The notes beneath the pieces were generated by a model. It searched no databases. It was not told where the DNA came from and was given only the letters and a program-made list of their open reading frames with translations. A stretch of 64,000 nucleotides of DNA, taken from assembly GCA_036346355.1 (NCBI GenBank), contig CM070572.1, positions 33,827,944 to 33,891,943 on the forward strand. Direction: 5' to 3'. The stretch is from Rhipidocladum racemiflorum. Taxonomy: Eukaryota; Streptophyta; Magnoliopsida; Poales; Poaceae. Below, piece after piece: positions 35,894 to 45,400 of the stretch. How positions within the stretch are numbered: the first letter of the stretch is position 1; every line of letters starts with the position of its first letter. The position numbers and the translations under genes are program-made.

Positions 35894-36651
35894 CACTATT
35901 TAGCCCAGTGTCCAATCTCACTGCAAACAAAGCAGGGCTTCTCTTCTTTATTCATTGGCTTCTTCTTCTTGAAATTAGTGGTTTGTTTGGCTTTATTTTT
36001 TCCTTTGTTCTTGCCATGTGAGAACTGTTGCACCACATTGGCGCTATACTGCTTGTCAGTTCCTTTCACAGGTGCATCCTTAGCTCGAGCTTTCTCCTCA
36101 ACATCTAGAAACGCAATCAGATTCTCAACAGAGATCTCTTGTCTCTTGTGTTTCAGAGATGTGACAAAATTCCTCCATGAGGGAGGTAATTTGGCAATAA
36201 TGCCCCCAGCCACAAACCTGTCAAGCAATTGGATTTTGAGAAGTTCGAGTTCCCAAGCGAGAACCTGTATCTCATGAGCCTGCTCAACTACAGAATGGTT
36301 ATCCACCATCTTGTAGTCATGATATTGCTCCATGATATATAGTTCAACGCCAGCATCGGATGCACCGAACTTAGCATTCAAAGCGTCCCACAGTTCCTTC
36401 GCCTCTTTAATATGCATATACACATCGCACAGACGATCAGTAAGAACACTAAGAACGACTCCCACAAAGAGTGTGTTGGCATCCCGATAGGCCTTCCCCT
36501 TTTCAGGAGTTGGTTCCATATCCTCTAGTTTGCCATTCGACACCCAGAACACGTTCATAGTTGTAAGCCACAAAGTGACCCTTGTCTGCCATCTCTTGAA
36601 GTGCAAATCGGTGAATTTTTCTGGCCTCAGTGCCTTGGCAAAGCCAGCCAT
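35894..36651 (-). pseudogene. Copia gag (capsid/nucleocapsid) region
   Basis: The likely start is the ATG at 36651, read MAGFAKALRPEKFTDLHFKR. It continues through the UBN2-type gag fold (RWQTRVTLWL, LWDALNAKFGASDAG, AKLPPSWRNF) to a CCHC zinc knuckle, CFVCSEIGHWAK, which is cut by a TAG (35894-35896) one codon before its last Cys. An open frame extends upstream to 37041, but that part is LTR sequence. Gag forms the virus-like particle. Confidence 0.9.
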
Positions 36652-36687
36652 TGATAAACCTAAGCGCTTATAATCAGGTTTTTGGAT

Positions 36688-39600
36688 TGTTAGAAATAAA
36701 GGCACATTCAGGTTTAATTTAATCCAAGAATAAATCATGAACAACATGTGACAGATGACTATCAACCAATAACAAGAGCACACCCTAGATGCATACGTGA
36801 GGAAACTACACATATTTCCATCTAATATGCTCTCAACCAGCAGAATAAACATAAACAACAGAAACATCATAACGTGTACATACTGTTCGTGTGTAGAATA
36901 AGTAGTAGGCGTTGTAGTGCGGACAGTGTTGAGGACGGAAGCGCGCTGCAGCCGAGCGCGATGACGAGCAGCGACGCTCGAATGACGAGGAAGACGAGCC
37001 GTGACGATGTCGTGGAAGCAGTCGCGCGAAGCGCTTCCCAAAAACTTGATTCATCCTCTCCCGGTGCAAGAACTCGAGGACGGATGGTTTCGGAGACCTG
37101 CGCTTCTGTTTGCTGGTGCACGCCAGCGCACGGAACGAAGTAGACCAGATGGCGGCACAGCGAAGGGAACTAGCAAAACCCTAGAAGTGGAACTTCTCCT
37201 CTACCCTGAGAGGAGCCGTTCAGATCGTCCTCGAGTTGTTGGATGAACAGTTACTCCCGTTGGATTTGGATTCTAGCAACAATTCACCGGAGGCGAACCC
37301 GATGCTAATACCCAAGCCCAAATGAGACAACTCTACGACCTCCAACGACTCGACAACAACCCCGGTATTCCCCCGGTATGCGATCCGAAACTCGCCCAGG
37401 ATCCCCACATACCGGTTCCCAATGCCATATCAAACATCAATTCGCACAAATGGGCATTGAGCCCCCAAGCTCACTACCATAGACGCAAAAACGCGGAAGC
37501 AAACCAACACACAACACGGCACACGGAAGCCCAACAAAAACAACCAACAAACGAAACGACCAAGCGAAAAGGTAGACAGTTCTATTGCAGAAATAAAAGT
37601 ACAGCTGTTCACAAAAGTAAAACCAACTACTCTATACAAACAAAAGTAAAACACATCCGGAAGTGTCATGCCCTGAACACTTCCGGGCGTACAACGTCGA
37701 CAGCCTCTACTCGGTGCCCCGCCCGGTCACCGATAGGCAGTAGGGGCAAAACTCGCACCCCGCTGGATCCCCACCTGCAAAACCACAAAGCAGAAGCCTG
37801 AGTACAAAAGGTACTCGCAAGTCTTACCCGTGGTCCATATATGACCGACTCCAAAGGACATGCAATTGGATGTAGCAAGGAGTAAGCTGGAGGTAAAATT
37901 TGCGGAAATGCCTATGTTTATTATTTAGTCACTCAACTACTCAATTTTCACAATTTTAAAGCGGTTGTTACTGCACCTACTTCTAGCATAAAATTGTACT
38001 TAACCGAATGTAAAGCAAGTCATCTCAATTAAAATTTAGCTCAAACCGAACGGCGAACTACAACTTCAAGTTGTTTACTACGCAGAAGAAGTTCGGATCA
38101 AGCTTGCTCATATCCGAGAGCGCGGCAATTCGAATCGCTTAATTAACCCTGCAGGGAAGCATTGATCGCACGACACGTACCACGAAGGGCCTCGTGTCAA
38201 CCCCCTCCCATCCATACCCAATCGCTGAAGCGTCCTCCTGCAGTCCGAAAACCTAGCACCCCCTCGAGCTGCCCCAAGCCCAGCTTGGCGCTCGAGAGCC
38301 GGCCTAAGCCTCGCCCTCAACCACGTCCAACCACAGGAAGTTACGGTCCATCGATTCAATATGAAAGAAAGAGTGGCTTACCGTACCATAATCGGGCATG
38401 CGACCAACCGGGGTGTGCTCAATCTTATTCCACTTACGGATCGGTCCTTAACTGGCACAGACGGGGCTACACATTTGAGTCTCCATACCCAAATGAACCA
38501 ACTCCCCGCCCGGTCCACAATTCATTTCTTTCCAAAACCTTTCCCAATTCCAAGTCTAACATAATGTAGTATGTGTAATACTAACGACCGCAAGCGACAG
38601 AACCTTCTGTCCCTTGGCCCAAACCCCGACCTCTAAGCAAGACGAAGCATGGACTCAATATATTACCCATAATCTAGCTCCAAAGGATGTAATCAACAAG
38701 AATCAAGGAGTCTATGTGCAACAATTAGGATCTAGCCTTAACCCATAACTCAATTCCTAATGCAATACGTATTCATCAATTAGCAGTTTATTCTCAAAAA
38801 TAGAATCATATAAGGGTTCAAGATGCATAGGTGCTTGCCTTGTTCTTCTGCTTGTGGGTCGGTAGTAACTGGCTCTCCGGTCGCACCCTCGGTCACCGCG
38901 GCGTCAGTCTCCGCGGGATCGCTCTCTACACGAGTACAATGCATAATGAAATGCATGCCATGCAAATGAAATGAACACAAAAGGAAAAACCCCGACGAAA
39001 CAACGTGACCGGACAGGTTAACGAATCCGGACAGACTAGCCTAACCCGGACAGTCCGGGTTTTATATCCGGACTCTCCGGACAAGCCGGATACTCCGGGA
39101 GTTTCTGTCCGGACTCTCCGGACGACTCGGACACTCCGGACCATTTGCGTCCGGACACTCCGGACCTGGCGAGTTTTACTCAACGACTCGACGGATCGAG
39201 GTGCCGCCAAGCCCTATGGCATCGCGGGGACCCGATCTACGACTTTCCTACACGTGGTCGAGCCAGAGAAGCTCCAAGCTAAGCCTAACCCACGACGAAC
39301 GGGGCTCATTCTTAACATCTCCAACCAAACCCCAATCCGATGCTTAGAACGGCACCATCTAACCCCGATCCACAACCCTAATACCCAACATTACCCAAAC
39401 CAACCCACACCCAACCAACCCAAAAACCCTAACACTCCCAAAGTTTACCCCCAACCCCAAATCTACAATCCTAGCCCCAAAACCAACTCCTAAGGAAACC
39501 CTAGAACTCGAGGACCCACGAGTGGAGTCCAAGAAAAGGTCTCACCTTCAATGGGGATGAAGGAGAGGATGGGGAAGCCGGGTTGAGCTAAGAGGACGCC

Positions 39601-40516
39601 GGCTAAGGGAGGAGCTTGAGGCCACCGGGATGGAGAAGCCACCGGGGAGGAGCCACGGAGGTTCACCGGCCGGTGGGGCTCGCCGGAGTGGAGCTCGGGG
39701 TGGAGGAGACGCACGGGAGAGGTGGGAAAGAGACCAAGTGAGGTGGGGTGAATGGGGGACCACGAAATGGGACTTTTATACAAAATCCCGCACGATCCGG
39801 ACACTCCGGATGCTCAACCCGGAGACTCCGGGTTGGGGTCTTCGGTGGAATCAACCCGGACACTCCGGATAATTTGTCCGGACACTCCGGGTTGGGGTGT
39901 TCGGCCACTTCAACTCGGATACTCCGAACATTTTGTCCAGACATTCCGGGTCTGATCCGGATACTCCGGATGTTTAATCCGGACTCTCCGGATGTCCCAG
40001 AATTTTTGGAACTTGGGGCCTTGACATACCCGGCGTAAGCGGCATAGTATATATAGGAATAGCTTGGTAACAGTCCATATCCGAACGTGTCCCAAAGACG
40101 TGCCACGAACGGAGTCCATTACGGAGTCTGTTACGGTATCCTTATCTCATTCTGCAACCGTGACGATCCCGAGTAGCAAAAAGAATAAACTACAAAAGGA
40201 GGCTGCGCCTACGCAAGGCCCTGGACCGGATTTCGGCGGACCATTCACGCAGGTGCCGCACGCCCGCGCCCTACGCCCCGTGCCCGAACCCGGCCCGGCG
40301 AGGCAAGGCGAGCGCGCGCGTGTGTATTCTTTTTCTCTTTCTCCCACATGGTTCTACCATGGTGGATCACACTCCACTATTTAAACTAGTGTTCACCACT
40401 TTAGGCTAGCAATGTGGTACTATTGTTAGCGCACATGCCTTTTCATCGGGTGGGCCTTTGAGATTTTCTAGGATTTATTGTCTCAATTAAATAGGCTTGG
40501 CCCAAATAATCCAACA
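36688..40516 (-). repeat. Copia 5' LTR, split by a solo LTR
   Basis: LTR parts are 36688-37206 and 40032-40516, together 1004 bp. It starts TGTTAGAAATAAAGG on the plus strand and has a 12-bp tandem extra (GGAGTCTGTTAC) near 40123 compared with the other LTR. Confidence 0.9.
37207..40026 (-). mobile_element. Solo LTR nested in the copia 5' LTR, TSD TACCC
   Basis: Plus-strand ends are TGAGAGGAGCCG and GGGGCCTTGACA, flanked by TACCC at 37202-37206 and 40027-40031. The other copia LTR shows the empty site with one TACCC near 28713-28717. It matches the solo LTR at 28934-31927 in reverse orientation: ACCGGTATG ... GAATACCGGG and GGTTACGGTCCAT-type blocks occur in both. Length 2820 bp. It carries clusters of TCCGGACACTCCGGA-type palindromes at 39006-39175 and 39796-39990 that I do not see in the sister copy. 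Confidence 0.9.
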
Positions 40517-40521
40517 CAACC

Positions 40522-40766
40522 AACCGGTAGCTTCTACCCAAGTTCCTATTGTGAAAAGGAAAAGGGCCGCAATTTTTGTAAGATATTGAAATGTAAATGA
40601 TGCTGATATGTGAATGGTATTGGTATGTCATTATGTGAGTGCCTATTTTGCAATTGTCGAATTGTTTTGCAATTGTTGAATTGATATGTGAATGTTATTG
40701 AAATGAAAGATTATTTCTTAACATATTATTACTGAATACCTAATTTATAACTTGCAATTGTCTAAA
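40522..40766. other. Host DNA to the right of the copia element
   Basis: Joining the sequence left of the copia insertion (from about 28170) to this flank across one CAACC gives one open frame, ending in VKRKRAAIFVRY and a stop near 40591. This could be a later exon of the antisense accessory ORF at 27144, but it is too short to be sure. Confidence 0.3.
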
Positions 40767-40775
40767 ATATAGCAA

Positions 40776-40918
40776 GAGAGGTGCTTCTATGCTCTTTCTT
40801 TTTAAAGTTGCACAAATATTAAAGCATGAATGAAGGGTAGATGAGGATTACTTACCCCTTCGTTTGCTTCAAGATTTGTACAACTTATATTAAGAGGAAG
40901 AGCATAGAAGCACCTCTC
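40776..40918. mobile_element. Fold-back Mutator-like MITE, 9-bp TSD ATATAGCAA
   Basis: The 143-bp element starts GAGAGGTGCTTCTATGCTCT and ends with its complement. It is flanked by perfect ATATAGCAA at 40767-40775 and 40919-40927. A 9-bp duplication is typical of Mutator-like elements. The pairing continues inward (AAGTTG ... CAACTT, GAAGGGTA ... CCCCTTC), so almost the whole element can fold as one hairpin. A diverged copy lies at 890-1026. Confidence 0.9.
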
Positions 40919-40927
40919 ATATAGCAA

Positions 40928-41462
40928 ATGTCATGTCAAATTTTTTTCATATTTAGGAAAGACCATGCCGGAATTTTTTTCGTATTTCTCCATACTTTTC
41001 TATATATTTCTTACATTTTTCCTATTTTTGGCATTTAATGACTTTTTACAAATTTTATTATATTGTTTTGGAATTTTTCTATTTTTATTTTTTTCAACTG
41101 CCGAGTGGTTTTTGGCTGTTTTTGCCAAAAACCGTTGAAAATGAGCCTTTTCGAGCGGTTTGTGTTAAAAAACATTAAAATCACTCGGCGATTTGACTAA
41201 ATTTCAAATTCATTTGATTTTTGAACCATTCAGTTTTGAGTGAATGTTGAGCGGTTTTTCAAAAATTTCGATACCACCGGATCATCGAAATTAGAGTTCA
41301 AAACGATATTGTTAACCCTGATATAGGGCTCTTGCGCATGCAACCACGAAATTGCTAGTCATTGAGTACTCAATATTCACGATCTTCGTGTGTGCTTGCT
41401 TGTTGCAAGGTGGTGACCTAGTGTCATTCTTTTCCCCCTTCAAATAGGATGATTTTCTTTAA
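40928..41462. other. AT-rich DNA, no recognised gene
   Basis: T-rich sequence with short internal inverted repeats such as GTTTTTGGC ... GCCAAAAAC near 41108-41130. No gene or clear element boundary. Confidence 0.4.
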
Positions 41463-41700
41463 TCTCTACTATTCTAAAGCAGCACTTGGTGGCAGTGGTC
41501 CGTTCTTCCCACGTCATTAATTGTCCTGCTTAATTGCCCTACGCAAGAAACGAAGCGTTGTTTTAATTAGCCAGCTTTCGCAAGAAACGAAGCGTTAAAG
41601 ATAAATGTTTGATCTTGTGAAATATTTTTATTTTTATTTTTTTATTTTATTTTTCGTTATCAATTTTGTTTTTCATAGCAACGCACGGGCATGTAACTAG
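41463..41700 (+). mobile_element. Short non-autonomous Helitron
   Basis: Starts TCTCTACTATTCTAAAGC and ends GCAACGCACGGGCATGTAACTAG, broken here as GCAACGCACGGGC then ATGTAACTAG. It is inserted between A (41462) and T (41701). TC at the 5' end, CTRR (CTAG) at the 3' end and A/T insertion without duplication are Helitron rules, and the CAACGCACGGGC block is common in grass Helitron 3' ends. It contains two direct copies of CGCAAGAAACGAAGCGTT about 36 bp apart. It is 238 bp with no Rep/Hel coding. Confidence 0.65.
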
Positions 41701-41728
41701 TGAAGATAATGTTTTGGTATCTAAGGTA

Positions 41729-41987
41729 CTCCCTCCAGTCATGAATAGTTATCATTTTGGATATCGACACATGGTCTCTGAAATGCAACTTTGATCACTA
41801 AATTCTATTATAATATATTTATAAAACCCAATAAATTAATAATATTATGAATATAATTTTTTGAGACAAATCTACTCGTATGATTTTCATGTATCCAATT
41901 TAAATATTTTAAAATATTGATAATCAAAGTTTTGAAAGTTTGATTACACTTATATCCAAAAGGACAACTATTTGTAACCGGAGGGAG
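41729..41987 (+). mobile_element. Stowaway-like MITE (family A), TSD TA
   Basis: Left end CTCCCTCCAGTCATGAATAG and right end CTATTTGTAACCGGAGGGAG are inverted repeats, flanked by TA at 41727-41728 and 41988-41989. Length 259 bp. Related copies lie at 21277-21480 and 50192-50437. Confidence 0.88.
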
Positions 41988-42098
41988 TATCAAAAGTAAC
42001 TTTATAGCCAAGGTTGTTAGGATGAGGTTTCTTCAGTGGAATAGAATTTGTTCTGATATCATCAAGCATGAGGATTAAATTGTAGAATCCAGTGCCTA

Positions 42099-42373
42099 CT
42101 CCCTCCATTCCTGAATAAAGAACATTTTAAGATTTTGCACTTCAACCAAGGTACATGTAGAAACAATCAAATTACCCTCTTTCATTTGCTCACTTATTGT
42201 CCTTAAATAATGTGTGTTACTTTAATCTGTAGTAGTAAATAGCTTTACGATTAATGAATGGTAAGAGTATGCAAGGAAAAAGAAGTTAAAAGTTGTCTCG
42301 AAATTGTAAAATGGCATGCACTTGAGAACATAATATGAAAGCTAGAATGACATGTATTCATGAACGAAGGGAG
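42099..42373 (+). mobile_element. Stowaway-like MITE (family B), TSD TA
   Basis: Left end CTCCCTCCATTCCTGAATAA and right end TATTCATGAACGAAGGGAG are inverted repeats, flanked by TA on both sides. Length 275 bp. The interior (TTTTGCACTTCAACCAAGG) matches the interrupted copy at 50150-50663. Confidence 0.88.
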
Positions 42374-42418
42374 TACTTGACTATATCATATATACATTAT
42401 GTAAACGTATCGTGTATT

Positions 42419-45400
42419 TGTAACATCCTCGTTTTCGGTCTTCTGCTAAAAGTCTAATTTAAATTAATTAAATTAAAAATTTGGATTTTCCTTGGTGTTT
42501 AATTTAATCTGGCATTCTTATTCGTCCAAAATCGGAATTCAATTCCCCTCCGTTCGAAAAATCCAATTTCCAGATTCCTGTCAGTACCCGAAATTCCGCT
42601 TGAGTTCAAAAATGCTCCAAAAATCCCGGAACCTATTGCATTAGGTCCCAAATATTCTAAAAACATTTTGAGAATTTTTCCAAGATTTTTGGAGGCTCTC
42701 TGGTATTTTATCTCGCACGGCTTTTGTTTAATGCCCGTTGTTCACTCCAGAATATTCAAATCTCCAAATTTCATCCAAATTCGGTGAAACCAATTTTATT
42801 GGGTTCCAAATAATCCCCAATATTTTTAAGAATTTTTTTGAGATTTTTAGATCCTTTTTGCTATTTTATCTCGTGAGCTATTGATTCTTCACTATTCATT
42901 GACCATTGAGGAGCTGCCACGTGTCATGGTACTGTTCACCTATCTTCAACCTCCAGCCAAAGTTCCAGAGAACGATATTCTCTCTCCCTCCACCATTGTA
43001 GCTCAACAAAAGGTTTGAATCCCTTCCGATTCTTGCCCCAAAAATTCCGAAAAAATAATATTCGTAATCCTCGTCGCATTTGTAACGTTCTAATATTAAT
43101 TACTCAATGAAATCCTTCATGAATTGCAATTAAATCCCGCAAAACATCTTTCCGTTTCTTCCATGAATACACCCACTCCAGTCCTCCTCTTGCCCTATAA
43201 AAAGGGGGCTTTGATGCCTCTTTTCGTCGCCAACCCGTCCCTCTACTCCTCTTGAGCTCCCTCGTCTTCGTTCGAACGAATTTTGCATTTGTTCATTATC
43301 AACCGAAGAGTTTGCGACCTTGATTACTCCCAATCCGGTGAGCTACTCTCGAATCCGACACCACCGTTGGATTCGCATCGTCGAAACCTTTCCGGTAATT
43401 ACTTTCTCCAACCCCGCCATCGCTTCCATTGAAAAATCAATTTTTTTTCTTCTAAACCCTAGTTCATATTGCTGATTCTGGACTCCATGGGTACTGTAGC
43501 TACGACAAAATCACTGTAGCTACAGTACCATTTCTCCTTTTCTTGATTTTCCATCATTTTTCATCTTCGAACGCTTATATCTTTTGCGTCCGAACTCCGA
43601 TTCACTCCGTTCAAATTCCTAAATTCAAGATCTACCTGCCAGTATAACTTTTGTAATTTTTGGATTTATTTTATTTTATTTATTTGGTTGTACCGTTTTG
43701 CGCGTAGCCGACGATCCCGCCGAGTCCGCCAACCTCGCCGCCGAACTTCAAGGTTTCGAGACTCCCGCCGCGACCAAAGGCAAGTCTCCTTGACGCATGT
43801 TGATCCTATGCTTTATAAATGTTTTACCATGTTTTGCAAATTGCATTGCTATTTATATAAAAGGATGATGTTAACGTTAGGTTGTTAGTTATACCTGTTG
43901 TTTATTCCTCCTTGATATTGTTATCCATGATCCTTTGTCGCCCTAGTACAGCAATCCACCATAATAAATACTTTTGATAAAATATTCTTTGATTAGGGGA
44001 ATGACTATTTAGAAGACATTTTGGATGGAACACAATAGTATAGAATGTAGATTGGGGCTAGAACCCAACTTGATTGGAGATTACATGAATAATAGTGTTG
44101 ATGGGGATTAGTCATTATGAAATTGATCTATGAGTGGTAATGGTTGAAATATTGAGGAGTTGGGTTATGATAGCAGTTCGCAATATAATTAGTATGGATT
44201 GGGGGAGTATTGGAAGAGGTATGATATTAAGAATAATAGTCGGTAAAATTAAATAAATAATATTGAGAGTCCTACTTGTGGATCAAATAGAATAAGTGGT
44301 GAATTATGTTTCGGTGGATTTTAACAAGCATACTATGTGATTTTAGAGATGACAATGCGAAGGGTTACAATAGATAATATTGAGAATGATACTCGATGAT
44401 TTAGTCAATGATATTACTAAATATACTCGATGGAGTAAGTGGATAATATTGAGGATCATACTCGGTGGTTTAGTAGATGATTTTGTGAAATATGGTCTCG
44501 CGATAGCCATTTATGTGGATTTATGAATAATGGGGATCTGTGTGATTTGTTTAGTCGATCTGGTGTCACTGCATATGAAAATCATTATAGTCGATGTATT
44601 AATAAAGTCTTGGTTTCAGGAATCTTTGTTAAAAGATGCTTGGGGGTGAGATTATGAATTATTCTTGGTGAATCAAGTAGATTACAAAATTAATCGATGT
44701 ATGGGTGATGGGTAATCAATACGGAGACTTAATTTTGAGGAGATTGTTTATATGATAGTAGCTTGGCATGATTTTGAAGTCATGATGGCACATGATATAG
44801 ACTTTACTTGTTGGAGTACTAAATTGGACTGGATTATATAGTGCCATGATAATAATGGGGGAATCTTGGTGATCTCATGAACTTTGGAGATTATAGAATT
44901 GATTATAATAATTTTTATCAACATTGAGATTTGAAAATTATAAATAAACTAATGGTGGAATATGACAGTTCGGTAGAAATGCTTAGACTCGCAATCGGTC
45001 AGTATTCACCTATGGGTGAGAATTTCATTTTAACTCTTGAAAACTTGTGTTAGAAGTTATAGGCAAAGAGTATTGCCGTTGGTTTACAAAATAAAAATAA
45101 AATGAAAAATAGTTTGGACTTGGGCGGAATGGTTTGTCTGGCGGGTGCGGATAGAGCACTAGTTTTCATTGTGCAAGTACCGCCCCAAGTCAATTAAGGA
45201 CCGACGCTTATGACTATCTCCATTCTAAGCATAATCGTACTACCACATGTCTAACATGGTACAACCTGGCTAAATAATTTGTAGAAACCTAACTTAGACT
45301 CGCCAGTTGGTGGAATGTGGGTGCCGGATAGAGGCAAGTTGTACTCCCCACACGGCGCAAGAGGGGGCTTCTGTACTGGGTAGATAGAAACCTAACAGCG

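Larger units (their letters stand above)
28197..40516 (-). mobile_element. Ty1/copia LTR retrotransposon with nested insertions in both LTRs, TSD CAACC
   Basis: The plus-strand ends are TATTAGAAATAAAGG on the left (TG changed to TA) and CCAAATAATCCAACA on the right, flanked by perfect CAACC at 28192-28196 and 40517-40521. The coding order on the minus strand is gag, protease, integrase, RT and RNase H, the copia order. After removing the nested solo LTRs the two LTRs are about 998 and 1004 bp. They differ by a few percent in stretches compared by eye. A G-rich polypurine tract (GGTGGGGGAT on the minus strand, 32194-32203) precedes the 3' LTR. No TGG-starting primer-binding site follows the 5' LTR, where the minus strand reads ATCCAAAAACC. 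Coding capacity is lost. Confidence 0.93.

Noticed and set aside
36652..37041. N-terminal extension of the copia gag frame
   Set aside because: This part is LTR sequence, duplicated at 28197-28580; the gag fold starts at 36651.
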